Source: Paenibacillus xylanexedens
GTDB lineage: Bacteria > Bacillota > Bacilli > Paenibacillales > Paenibacillaceae
Reading direction: 5' to 3'
Assembly (NCBI RefSeq): GCF_007680605.1
Contig: NZ_VEIO01000001.1
Coordinates: 620,001-684,000 of the forward strand
DNA: 64,000 bases
Of the stretch, positions 16,685-25,255 are shown piece by piece; the first letter of the stretch is position 1, and each line of letters starts with the position of its first letter. A program made the position numbers and the translations under genes. The notes below the pieces were generated by a model. The model searched no databases. It saw nothing but the letters and a program-made list of their open reading frames with translations, and was not told where the DNA came from.

Positions 16685-19381
16685 ATGGCATCCAACAATA
16701 CAGGAACGAACCAACAAGTGAAGCATCATGAGAACAAACGCAAGCTGGAAGGGCTCAGCGAGAAAATATTTCTGGATCGGTACGCATGGAAGGACGCCGA
16801 TTCAAATCATGCGAAAGTCGGAGATGTTGTACTTGTATTAACGAAAGATGATCCCAAGTTTCCGGTGAAGGAAGTCGGTGAGATTGTTGAACGGCAGGCA
16901 CAACAGGTTAAAGTGCGGACACGTAGCGATAGCATCATAGAGACCGATGTGGAGAGGCTGACACTTACGATTGAGAAAACACCGGAGGAGATGTGGGATC
17001 GTCTTGCCCGAGCGATGGCTTCTGTTGAATCGACAGCTGAACAACAGGCGGTTTGGGAGAAGAAGTTTCGCTCGGTGCTGGATGACTGGAAACTGGTTCC
17101 TGGTGGACGTATTGCTGCTGGCGCAGGGGCCAGTGAGGAGTTGACGCTGTTTAACTGTTATGTCATTCCTTCTCCGCAAGACAGCCGGGGCGGCATCATG
17201 AAGACGTTGACCGAGATGACCGAAATTATGGCTCGCGGCGGTGGCGTGGGCATCAATCTGTCTTCCCTTCGTCCTCGGCGGGCTGTGGTGAAAGGTGTGA
17301 ACGGCTCGTCCAGCGGATCGGTGTCCTGGGGCGGGTTGTTCAGTTATACGACGGGGCTTATCGAACAGGGCGGTAGCCGCCGGGGTGCGCTGATGCTGAT
17401 GATGAACGATTGGCACCCGGACGTGCTAGATTTTATTACGGTTAAGCAAACGATGGGACAAGTGACCAATGCCAATCTGTCCGTTTGCGTAAGCAATGCG
17501 TTCATGGAGGCTGTGAAGCAGGACGGTGATTGGGAGCTTGTTTTTCCCGATACGAGTGACCCGGACTATGATTCGGAGTGGGATGGGGATTTGAGCAAAT
17601 GGAAAGAGGCAGGCCATAACGTTATTCCATACCGGACAGTGAAGGCACGTGAAATATGGCATACGATTATTGAATCCGCTTGGAAATCAGCCGAACCCGG
17701 TGTTGTATTTATGGAGTATTACAATCAGATGTCGAACAGCTGGTATTTTAATCCGATCATCTGTACTAATCCTTGCGGGGAACAGGGCCTTCCAGGCTGG
17801 GGCGTATGTAACTTGTCAGCAATCAATTTGTCCAAATTCTATGATGAAACAAACCACGATGTGGCATGGGAAGAGCTGGCGGAAACGACGCGCATTTCGG
17901 CAAGATTTCTGGACAATGTGATTGACGCGACGCCGTATCATTTTGAAGAAAATCGATTAAATCAGCAGCGTGAACGCCGGGTGGGGCTAGGAACCATGGG
18001 ACTTGCGGAGCTGATGATCAAACTGCGTATCCGTTATGGCAGTCTTGAATCGCTAGATTTTCTCAATAAACTGTATGGATTTATGGCAAAGGAAGCCTAT
18101 CTCGCTTCAGCGGAGATTGCCGCGGAGAAAGGTGCGTTCCCGGCGTTTGAGGCAGAACCTTACTTACAGAGTGGATTTATGAGACAGATGACGGAGGCGT
18201 ACCCAGAGGTTGGAGAAGCGATCCGTGAAAAGGGAATTCGTAACGTGACGCTGATTACTCAGGCGCCTACGGGAAGTACCGGAACGATGGTGGGCACATC
18301 GACTGGCATTGAGCCGTATTTTGCTTTTAAGTATTTTCGCCAGAGCCGTCTTGGGTACGATGAACAGTTTGTGCCGATTGCCGAGGAGTGGCTGGAGCAG
18401 CATCCCGGTGAATCCTTACCGGATTATTATGTGACGGCGATGGATCTTTCGGCCGAAAATCATATTCGCGTGCAAGCCGCCATTCAGAAGTGGGTGGATA
18501 GTTCAATCTCGAAAACGGCAAATTGTCCTTCTGATTTTACGGTGCAGGATACGGCGGAGCTGTATGAGCTAGCTTTTGATCTGGGTTGTAAGGGAGTAAC
18601 GATTTATCGGGACGGCAGTAGAGATGTTCAGGTACTTTCTACTTCGAAGAAAGAAGACACCTCGGTTAATGAAGGGCAGAATGCGGATAAAGAGGAATTC
18701 AACAGCCCGGTAGCTGAGTCCGTTTCGGTAGCAAATCCGGTGTATGCAGAGCGAGAGTCCAGCTTGCCAGACTTGGGAGAACAGACTACGGGTGTGGTGG
18801 ATAAACAATATAAACGCCGTCCACAAGTATTGCGCGGAGCAACGTATAAGATGCATACGCCGTTCGGCATGGCCTATATTACGATTAATGATCTGGACGG
18901 AACACCGGGTGAGATTTTCCTCAACGTAGGCAAGGCAGGCTCAGACGTGTTTGCAATGGCGGAGGCACTGGGCCGGGTATGCTCTCTATTCCTGCGATAT
19001 GGCGATCATGGTCATAAGGTGGAGTTGCTTATCAAACATCTGAAAGGCATCGGAGGTTCAGGGGCTATTGGATTTGGAGCTAACCGTGTGGAATCCATTG
19101 CCGATGCCGTCGCGAAAGCGCTGGAAAGCCATGTTCAGATGAATGAGGATATTGGAGTGAAGAATCCGAACAGTGCTAACCGTGTGAACAGCAGCAACAA
19201 TACAAAGGGAGTTCTGCTGAACACGCAGACACCGACCTCACAACTGGACGATGCGGGAGGCGATGGGCAAAAGGCTTTTATCCAATCTATCGACTTATGT
19301 CCTTCATGCGGCTCGGCATCCTTGATCAATGTAGAAGGGTGTAAAACATGCAGTAACTGCGGATACAGCAAGTGTAATTAA
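16685..19381 (+). CDS. nrdJ: Class II (adenosylcobalamin-dependent) ribonucleoside-diphosphate reductase
   Basis: About 898 aa. After a short N-terminal extension comes the reductase barrel with Cys158 (LFNCYV), radical-site region NPCGEQ (Cys364, Glu366), the Cys375 in GWGVCNLS, and STGIEPYFAF. Near residues 700-800 is the TSCPD-type domain (KMHTPFGMAY, GGSGAIGFGANRVE). The tail has a Cys-rich redox motif (CPSCG, CKTCSNCG). It makes deoxyribonucleotides without oxygen requirement, using vitamin B12. ATG at 16685 is preferred over the TTG at 16673, which abuts the GGGGAGG RBS. The gene stands alone and is probably controlled by NrdR. Confidence 0.95.
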   Translation: MASNNTGTNQQVKHHENKRKLEGLSEKIFLDRYAWKDADSNHAKVGDVVLVLTKDDPKFPVKEVGEIVERQAQQVKVRTRSDSIIETDVERLTLTIEKTPEEMWDRLARAMASVESTAEQQAVWEKKFRSVLDDWKLVPGGRIAAGAGASEELTLFNCYVIPSPQDSRGGIMKTLTEMTEIMARGGGVGINLSSLRPRRAVVKGVNGSSSGSVSWGGLFSYTTGLIEQGGSRRGALMLMMNDWHPDVLDFITVKQTMGQVTNANLSVCVSNAFMEAVKQDGDWELVFPDTSDPDYDSEWDGDLSKWKEAGHNVIPYRTVKAREIWHTIIESAWKSAEPGVVFMEYYNQMSNSWYFNPIICTNPCGEQGLPGWGVCNLSAINLSKFYDETNHDVAWEELAETTRISARFLDNVIDATPYHFEENRLNQQRERRVGLGTMGLAELMIKLRIRYGSLESLDFLNKLYGFMAKEAYLASAEIAAEKGAFPAFEAEPYLQSGFMRQMTEAYPEVGEAIREKGIRNVTLITQAPTGSTGTMVGTSTGIEPYFAFKYFRQSRLGYDEQFVPIAEEWLEQHPGESLPDYYVTAMDLSAENHIRVQAAIQKWVDSSISKTANCPSDFTVQDTAELYELAFDLGCKGVTIYRDGSRDVQVLSTSKKEDTSVNEGQNADKEEFNSPVAESVSVANPVYAERESSLPDLGEQTTGVVDKQYKRRPQVLRGATYKMHTPFGMAYITINDLDGTPGEIFLNVGKAGSDVFAMAEALGRVCSLFLRYGDHGHKVELLIKHLKGIGGSGAIGFGANRVESIADAVAKALESHVQMNEDIGVKNPNSANRVNSSNNTKGVLLNTQTPTSQLDDAGGDGQKAFIQSIDLCPSCGSASLINVEGCKTCSNCGYSKCN

Positions 19382-19447
19382 GCTATTTCAGAACAATTCC
19401 GGAACCAATTATTGCTCTAATGAGCCTGAACAGCGATGTTCAACCTA

Positions 19448-19459
19448 AAGAGTGTACAG
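19448..19459 (+). repeat. 12-bp direct repeat, left copy (candidate island boundary)
   Basis: AAGAGTGTACAG, identical to 23327-23338. It lies close to the change from host-like to AT-rich sequence. It may be an attachment core or a target duplication; it could also be chance. Confidence 0.4.
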
Positions 19460-19756
19460 ACGAAGTGCGGACTTACCAGCTGTTATCCTTCAAAAGGTTT
19501 GAAAAATGAAAATAAATTTTGGGAAATTAGCCTTAGTTAAAACCGCGATATAAATGATTTTTCTTAATTCTATTACTGGAAATATTTTAAAACTAGTGGA
19601 GATTTAATTAATTCGAGCAAAGCTTGTGTTAATAAAGTTTGAAAAAGAATACTGACTAATTTCAGCTCATCAAAAATTGATGTAACTCATTATCGTAGGA
19701 ACATTGGTATATTCTTTAGTCAATGAAATTAATTATTTTTGTGTACTCAAAATAAA

Positions 19757-19789
19757 AGCTAAGTCTCACATTGTAAGTGTACTTAGCTT
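19757..19789 (-). terminator. Hairpin with minus-strand T-run
   Basis: AAGCTAAGT / ACTTAGCTT stem with an inner CAC/GTG pairing; on the minus strand followed by TTATTTTG. It is a second, distal terminator for the island operon or a remnant. Confidence 0.5.
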
Positions 19790-19956
19790 ATGAACATATA
19801 TAAGTGTAGTTATATTCGATTCCCGAAATATAATTATTATAAAAAGTAATATCCATTCTTTAAATTTTGATATAAACAATTGTATTTGAGAACTTTGTAA
19901 ATATGCTACATATTTATTATTAATAACTTATACAGGCAGTCTCCTTATCAATTCTT

Positions 19957-19996
19957 AAAAAAAACAAGAACTGTTAGAAAGACCTAAGTTCTTGTT
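19957..19996 (-). terminator. Terminator of the two-gene island operon
   Basis: On the minus strand AACAAGAACT pairs with AGTTCTTGTT, followed by eight T, about 50 bases after the stop codon of the nuclease-like gene. Confidence 0.85.
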
Positions 19997-20042
19997 CAAT
20001 GTGTGGGTTATTTAACTTTTAACTTTCGGGTCTAATGATATT

Positions 20043-21704
20043 TCATTTCTCTTTTTTTAACTCCGTGATTCTCTTCTCCAAAGATTCCGTCATGGATGCT
20101 TCCAATAAATCATCCCATTTTTGAAACTTACTAATTTTTTGTGAGAGCAGATTTCGCTCATCATATTTCATACTCATTATATCGTCATACGTTCTAAATT
20201 GATTCTCTTTTAATAACTCATCAAAACTACTGTAAGATGTATGTCTGTTGATAAAATCATCATTTAAGAATTTTAAAGGTTCAAGTCCAACTGTTCTTCG
20301 AAGAGTCTGCACAGGAGTCTCTTTCTGAATTTTTGAAATTTTAGTATCTTGGGGTAGTTCAGTTTGACCGTTCATATTAGGAACTTTTGTTGATTGGATA
20401 TTTTGGAGAAAATTATCAACGAATTTAGACAAATTGCTAGCAGGAGTTCTACTGCTGGATGGTGTTGAGTTCCTGTTCTTCACATCATTTGAATCTTTGT
20501 TACTGTTTCTTTTTGGTGGCGTTGAAATTTCGTTCGTAACTTGTGTTTCTTCCAATGGTTTTGACCAAATCATTTTCCACTCAAAACCAACTGAATCTTT
20601 GATAAAAGATAATATATTTTTGGACGCTTTTAATTTCTCATCTGAAAGACCGCTCCTAAACATGTCACGAAATGCATTGTCAGAAAAGTCTTTTCCTTTT
20701 AATCCTTGTTCAAACAACAAAAAGTCTAACAATTGAGGCATGTCTACATACCATTGTGGATTATGCAAAGCCCTCTCAATAATACCGATTAGACTGTATG
20801 AATAGTCGGGTGGAGGGAACTCGCCAAATTCAATTAGTTTTGATTTTGGTAAGTATGAGGGTGCTATATTTGCACGTACTATTTCATTAGCTAAATCACT
20901 TGCAGAGCTTAATAATTTATGAACCTGTGCAGCCTCTAGTTCTCCATAAGTTAATTTGCTTAATATACGCTCTTCTCTTGCTTTTTCTGGTAAGGAATAG
21001 GTATCTGAGCATATCCAAAGAATTTGTAAACCAATCAATACGACAAGTTCACAACAAAGGTATTTCCAGAATGTATTATCGTCAGAATCACTTTTTGATA
21101 TAGATAACTGTTTGGTAGATATATTTAAAAAATCAAATGCTATATTAATAGAAGTATAAGGGTCATCTTTTAGATACAGTTTTCTAACTGTCAGCCACAT
21201 TTTCTCTGCCTTTTTATCTGTCTTCAACACTTTATCTATTGAAGAAAAGAAGCCCTTATAAAACTTTTCATCAGCAATGCCGTAAGAACCAGATGGTATG
21301 TTGGAAAACTGGCTAACTTTATCATTTGTCAATACTCTCACACCACCAGTTAGTGCGAAATTAATAATTTCAGCAGATGTTTTGGGTAATGCAACATAAA
21401 CATCAGATGCACTAGTGAATTCACCAAGTCCTTTTGCCCAAAAAATACGTTCATATGGTCTTGATTTCTGCTTGTTTTTACAGTCACAGATAATTCGATG
21501 CCCTTTAAATGGCAAGGTAAACTGAATACCAAGTACATCTACATCAGTAGCATCTTGGTTGACGGGTCCATATTGTAAAGGTATTGACCTTCTAGCTAAA
21601 TAGCCCTGACTTTGAAATAATCCAGTTACCATGTATTCTAAAGAAAATCCTTTGTCACCATTGTTTTTTGAAGTGCTTCTATCATTATAATTAGCCATAT
21701 TCAA
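20043..21704 (-). CDS. PD-(D/E)XK nuclease-like protein, uncharacterised
   Basis: 553 aa. The N-terminal 110 residues show a restriction-endonuclease-like core: Glu23 in a first helix (FSLEYMVTGLF), Asp56 in TDVDVLG, and Asp74-x-Lys76 in CDCKNK, with spacing usual for PD-(D/E)XK enzymes; TDVDVLG followed by a basic DCKNK strand resembles Mrr/VSR-type folds. The middle is helical with one very hydrophobic segment (about residues 218-238). A Ser/Asn/Pro-rich linker (about 395-430) leads to a charged helical C-terminus. It overlaps the upstream gene by four bases (ATGA), so the two are translated together. Codon use is strongly AT-rich: roughly a quarter G+C in sampled 60-base lines against about 60% in one line of nrdJ. 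A DNA-targeting, possibly defensive, role is inferred. Confidence 0.75.
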   Translation of the reverse strand: MNMANYNDRSTSKNNGDKGFSLEYMVTGLFQSQGYLARRSIPLQYGPVNQDATDVDVLGIQFTLPFKGHRIICDCKNKQKSRPYERIFWAKGLGEFTSASDVYVALPKTSAEIINFALTGGVRVLTNDKVSQFSNIPSGSYGIADEKFYKGFFSSIDKVLKTDKKAEKMWLTVRKLYLKDDPYTSINIAFDFLNISTKQLSISKSDSDDNTFWKYLCCELVVLIGLQILWICSDTYSLPEKAREERILSKLTYGELEAAQVHKLLSSASDLANEIVRANIAPSYLPKSKLIEFGEFPPPDYSYSLIGIIERALHNPQWYVDMPQLLDFLLFEQGLKGKDFSDNAFRDMFRSGLSDEKLKASKNILSFIKDSVGFEWKMIWSKPLEETQVTNEISTPPKRNSNKDSNDVKNRNSTPSSSRTPASNLSKFVDNFLQNIQSTKVPNMNGQTELPQDTKISKIQKETPVQTLRRTVGLEPLKFLNDDFINRHTSYSSFDELLKENQFRTYDDIMSMKYDERNLLSQKISKFQKWDDLLEASMTESLEKRITELKKEK

Positions 21705-22993
21705 TTCATCCCCGTTCTGAGGGAATTTAGCAATCTTGCTCTAGCATCAGCTACTGGAGCAGTATCACTTGCCTCAATCATTTTGCGTCTCGACTCAGGT
21801 ATTAGATAACCTGTTGGTTGAGTTTTTAGAAAATCTTCTTCATTTACTTCGTTCTCAGGAAGCAGTTTTTTGTATGATAACAATTGCTGAACCATTTTAC
21901 CAACCTCGGTTTGACGAAGTTTCATGTAGAACTGACCTCCACCAGCAGGTTGAGTCTGAATTACACCATCCATTTCAAGAAGTTGATAATCTTGTCCAAT
22001 TGCTGTACATTTTCCAACCCATTCACCACGAACAAGTTTATTGATAATATTAACCATTTTATCCTGAGTTGAAATTTTACCTCTACCATATATAGATTTT
22101 GTTTGACCAAAGCGAAGGCAACTTAAGAGAATTTTAGCCTTATGAAAGACATCTTCAGCCATAGCAAAAGTACCAACACCTTGTCCTTTTAATTGTGGTG
22201 TTGTGTAATAGACCCCTGCGCCAAAAGATGATTGGACAGTGATACCATCCAGAAGACCAACACCTTCCATCAGATTTACAATGTGAGGTGAGATATGTTG
22301 GGGCAAAGATTCAGCAAAAAAACCTGGTGATTGCATTACCAGACTTTGTACTTCATTTACCATATCCTTTTCATCAGTATCCAAGCTTTTTAGTGCCTTT
22401 GCGACTTTAGAGGGGTCACCACTAAAAGCATATTCGTTATACAAAATTTTTTCACTGGGGTCACCACTTGATTTGACGAGACCTAATACTTGTTGAAGTT
22501 GAATTGTGGTAAGCGCTGCGCTTTCGCTAATCCCATTATTTGTAAGAATGGAAGTCATCTCATCTTGATAACGTGGTAATTCATATGTAGTTTGAAGTCC
22601 AACGAGGCTTGCTTTTTCAAACTCGCTAGGTTCAAATTTTTCATACATTGTTGCTACGGTTTGTAAGGCATCAACAGTTGAAAAGCAATAGATTTCAATT
22701 TCTTTAATATTGTTGCTTGAATCAATATTGTAATCAATTTTTTCTTCAGCTCTCAAAAAATCCAAATATACTTTTGTTTCAGCAGGTGTAATACCTGATT
22801 GACGTGCAAATACTTTTGCCTTTTTATAAGAAACTATTTCATCTTTATCAGCAATCAGACGTCCAAGTAAAGTTCCAGCTTTTCCAGACTGTTCAGTTGC
22901 TTCATAATAACTTAATTCTGGTGTGTTAGATTTTATTTGCATCAGATGTTTATTGGAATTCACAACCCAAGTACCTTTTGTTAATTGGTCCAT
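21701..22993 (-). CDS. Uncharacterised partner protein with possible winged-helix regions
   Basis: 430 aa; I do not recognise the family. There is no signal peptide or membrane segment. Two regions look like winged helix-turn-helix folds: residues about 62-95 (ARQSGITPAETKVYLDFL, then a charged turn) and about 315-385 (KMVNIINKLVRGEW through a strand-turn-strand with GGGQFYMKL). Between them are YNEYAFSGDPSKVAKAL and a glycine-rich FGAGVYYT segment. It is the first gene of the operon and overlaps the nuclease-like gene by ATGA. It could recognise DNA or regulate the nuclease; this is inference. The ATG at 22993 has only a weak RBS (AAAGAGATG). Confidence 0.7.
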   Translation of the reverse strand: MDQLTKGTWVVNSNKHLMQIKSNTPELSYYEATEQSGKAGTLLGRLIADKDEIVSYKKAKVFARQSGITPAETKVYLDFLRAEEKIDYNIDSSNNIKEIEIYCFSTVDALQTVATMYEKFEPSEFEKASLVGLQTTYELPRYQDEMTSILTNNGISESAALTTIQLQQVLGLVKSSGDPSEKILYNEYAFSGDPSKVAKALKSLDTDEKDMVNEVQSLVMQSPGFFAESLPQHISPHIVNLMEGVGLLDGITVQSSFGAGVYYTTPQLKGQGVGTFAMAEDVFHKAKILLSCLRFGQTKSIYGRGKISTQDKMVNIINKLVRGEWVGKCTAIGQDYQLLEMDGVIQTQPAGGGQFYMKLRQTEVGKMVQQLLSYKKLLPENEVNEEDFLKTQPTGYLIPESRRKMIEASDTAPVADARARLLNSLRTGMN

Positions 22994-23068
22994 TTCAAGT
23001 CATCTCTTTCTATTATGGTTTAGTTTCTACGCCTACGTCATGCTTCTACAAGATTTTATAAAAGTTTG

Positions 23069-23096
23069 ACTGTCATAACGGCACTAGTACTGTCAT
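23069..23096. promoter_or_regulatory. Two ACTGTCAT direct repeats in the island operon leader
   Basis: ACTGTCAT at 23069-23076 and 23089-23096, exactly 20 bp apart (two helical turns). They lie between the predicted transcription start and the first gene and could be an autoregulatory operator. Confidence 0.35.
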
Positions 23097-23145
23097 CTGA
23101 TATAAACATAATATTCCCCTTTTTAACAGTAACTCCTATATTCCT

Positions 23146-23173
23146 ATTATATCCAAAAGCAATGATTCAACAA
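23146..23173 (-). promoter_or_regulatory. Probable promoter of the two-gene island operon
   Basis: On the minus strand TTGTTG, 16 bases, TATAAT, followed by a leader of about 145 bases before the ATG at 22993. Confidence 0.55.
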
Positions 23174-23326
23174 GATTAAATTATATAGTTCCAATATCTT
23201 AATAGAGTAGGTGAAGAATTTAACTTTTATATTATCAAAACTTGAAAAATGGAGTCGGAAATTAAAAATGTTCTCCTAGAATAAAAACAATCCGAGTGTC
23301 AGAAAAGTTTTTTCCCTGCTGGTTGT

Positions 23327-23338
23327 AAGAGTGTACAG
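23327..23338 (+). repeat. 12-bp direct repeat, right copy (candidate island boundary)
   Basis: AAGAGTGTACAG, identical to 19448-19459, near the right-hand change in base composition. Confidence 0.4.
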
Positions 23339-23555
23339 TATCTTACGTCCCTATTTATGGGATGTTGCTGAATGGTGCTAGTATGTTAAGCAAGAGACAT
23401 CGCAGATCCGAAGCACCGTATATACAGGATAACCTCACTCAATCCAAACTATCGCTGTTTGTAGTCGGGGAATTTTTCTAACGAAACCCTTGAGAATCTT
23501 GTTCTCAGATGCTTTCGTAATATTACTTCTGAAATCCTTGATAGTTGGCTATGAC

Positions 23556-23748
23556 TTAATTAATTTGTTCCTTTTCTTTTTGTTTTTTAGCCACTAGTTC
23601 CCCCACCTCATCTTCAAATTGACGAACCAAGTCGTCAGCTTTTTAGGAGACATTCCGTACTTTCATGAACAACCTCTATTGGAGAATAGAAAGCACAACT
23701 ATAACGTACCACTTTTCAAACCAACCGGTCATCTAAATCGTTTTTCAT
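23556..23748 (-). pseudogene. Decayed small gene
   Basis: A good start region (GAGGAGAG then ATG, MKNDLDD) runs into a stop after ten codons. A shifted frame continues with GWFEKWYVIVVLSILQ, which looks like a membrane helix. A further frame ends with ADDLVRQFEDEVGELVAKK and a stop near 23556. Three in-frame stops or shifts break it. The original was probably a small membrane-associated protein; I do not recognise the family. Confidence 0.45.
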
Positions 23749-23861
23749 GAATACTCTCCTCATTCCATTTGGTGTAACTGAGTGGCTTCAAGTATCCAGT
23801 TGGATTAGGGGGCTTTAAAGCCAGAAAGACGTTATTTAGACTAATTTGTTTTCGCTGGACT

Positions 23862-23957
23862 TCTAACGGTCCTTAGGAAGCGCTATTTCACCAAAAAGGT
23901 GATCTTTTTGCCGATTTGATTTATTTTTAGCAAAATAACGTTCCTCAGAATCGTTTG
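23862..23957. repeat. Imperfect foldback (palindromic) repeat
   Basis: The left arm (TCTAACGGTCCTTAGGAAG, then CGCTATTT) and the right arm (AAATAACGTTCCTCAGAAT, then CGTTT) are imperfect reverse complements around a 45-base centre that has its own CACC/GGTG hairpin. It resembles short intergenic repeat elements that I recall from Paenibacillus genomes, but copy number cannot be checked here. Confidence 0.5.
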
Positions 23958-24208
23958 AGTTGGAAATGGGTGATTTACACAAAATTAGGTTACTGGGGAT
24001 CGTTAGAAATAGCTAGACTTCAATTGAACTGTCACGGTGTACATCGAATCTAGTTTCACCTGAATTATTTGATCATTAGACATCCCTTTAATCTTAAATA
24101 TGTTAAAATAAGGACGTTGTTCTTACAAATCCAGTTAAAAGAGGCACATATTCGTTCAAATTAATGTTCATGACAGGTTCTGGACGAAGGAAGGAGGTAG
24201 CATCTATC

Positions 24209-24385
24209 ATGAATAATCATTGGAAAAAGTCCTTGTTTTTGTTTGCTCTGATCGTGCCGGTCTCGGTAGGTACCATTTTTACGCTCCCATATCATCATCG
24301 GTATATTGCAGTAGCTATATTTCCACCGCTATTCTGGGTGCTCTATTATTCATGGATCGCTTTAGAAAGAAAAATGGATCGTTAG
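24209..24385 (+). CDS. Small two-helix membrane protein of the ABC exporter operon
   Basis: 58 aa with two hydrophobic helices (about residues 8-26 and 32-51) and charged ends. The ATG follows AAGGAGG by 11 bases. It sits 18 bases upstream of the ATPase gene, so it is likely part of that transporter or an accessory. Function unknown. Confidence 0.65.
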   Translation: MNNHWKKSLFLFALIVPVSVGTIFTLPYHHRYIAVAIFPPLFWVLYYSWIALERKMDR

Positions 24386-24403
24386 TGAGGGGGAAAGGTG
24401 ACA

Positions 24404-25255
24404 ATGAGGGCGCTATTAACATTAAAAGAAGCTTCTAAAAAATATGGCGATCGAAAAATTTTAATAGATGTGTCACTTGCGATTAGTCGAGGGGATTGCA
24501 TTATTATAAGAGGAAGCAATGGTTCCGGGAAAAGTACGATGCTGCGCATGGTGTGTGGATTAATTCCATTAACGTCGGGTCAAAGGTTATTGGAGCATAC
24601 GAATCTGGTGATTGGATATACCCCTGATCGATTATCTAAACTACGGATGACTTCGACGGAGTATTTGACACACATGGGCAGAATATCAGGTATGACTAAG
24701 AAAGAATTGAAAGAACGTATCAAGGAGTTGCATGATTTGTTTTGTCTTGAACAAAGTAATCAGTTGAAGATGAGTCATTTCTCAAAAGGAATGTTGCAAA
24801 AAACAAATGTAATGCAAGCTATGATTAAGCCGCCAGACCTTCTGGTATTGGATGAGCCTTTCTCAGGATTGGATGAAGAATCAACGAGGCATTTGCTTCA
24901 TTCTCTGAAGAAGATTAAGGAAGAAGGTACATCGATTTTGGCAGCCGTGCACGATCCATTATTAGCAAGTCAATTGGAAAGCAACACATATTGGATTCAT
25001 CAAGGAAGACTAAGCAAGGAGAGTATAAACACGTCTTCCGAACAGAAGGTTGTATATTTTGAACTGGAAGGCAGCATAGATTTAAGCGTTGTTGATCATC
25101 TTCTTGAATCTTTCCCCGATATTACATATAAAAGAAACCAAAGTGGTTATACGCTCATCACTTTTATGTACAAAGACTATAGTAGCTTTTTAACCGAATT
25201 TATAAATAAAGGCGGAGAGATTGTTAGCTTAACCAGAAAGGAGCTAAGCTCGTGA
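24404..25255 (+). CDS. ABC transporter ATP-binding protein
   Basis: About 283 aa. Walker A GSNGSGKST (37-45), a signature region FSKGM rather than LSGGQ, and Walker B LLVLDEPFSGLD. The C-terminal 70 residues are an extra domain with strand-like segments. The architecture suits the small exporters of the bacitracin/lantibiotic-immunity or Na+ efflux type. ATG at 24404 is preferred to GTG at 24398 because of the GGGGGAAAGG upstream. The stop overlaps the start of the permease gene. Confidence 0.88.
   Translation: MRALLTLKEASKKYGDRKILIDVSLAISRGDCIIIRGSNGSGKSTMLRMVCGLIPLTSGQRLLEHTNLVIGYTPDRLSKLRMTSTEYLTHMGRISGMTKKELKERIKELHDLFCLEQSNQLKMSHFSKGMLQKTNVMQAMIKPPDLLVLDEPFSGLDEESTRHLLHSLKKIKEEGTSILAAVHDPLLASQLESNTYWIHQGRLSKESINTSSEQKVVYFELEGSIDLSVVDHLLESFPDITYKRNQSGYTLITFMYKDYSSFLTEFINKGGEIVSLTRKELSS

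Larger units (their letters stand above)
19382..20042. other. AT-rich intergenic region, left flank of a foreign island
   Basis: No coding frame is supported. The first 100 bases look like host sequence; from about 19495 on the sequence is strongly AT-rich. It contains one copy of a 12-bp direct repeat and two minus-strand terminator-like hairpins. Confidence 0.6.
22994..24208. other. Long region without an intact gene
   Basis: It holds the island operon promoter, a pair of 8-bp repeats, the right copy of the 12-bp repeat, a decayed gene on the minus strand and a foldback repeat. 23339-23555 and 23960-24200 show no supported coding frame or RNA. Confidence 0.6.

Noticed and set aside
20434..20736. 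Plus-strand frame inside the nuclease-like gene
   Set aside because: It is a shadow frame with no RBS; the minus-strand gene has motifs, RBS overlap and a terminator.
23339..23555. A second decayed gene to the right of the 12-bp repeat
   Set aside because: Short open stretches exist on the plus strand, but no start, RBS or recognisable protein pattern supports them.
19382..24208. Prophage or insertion sequence
   Set aside because: There are no transposase, integrase or structural phage genes and no inverted terminal repeats around the two genes.
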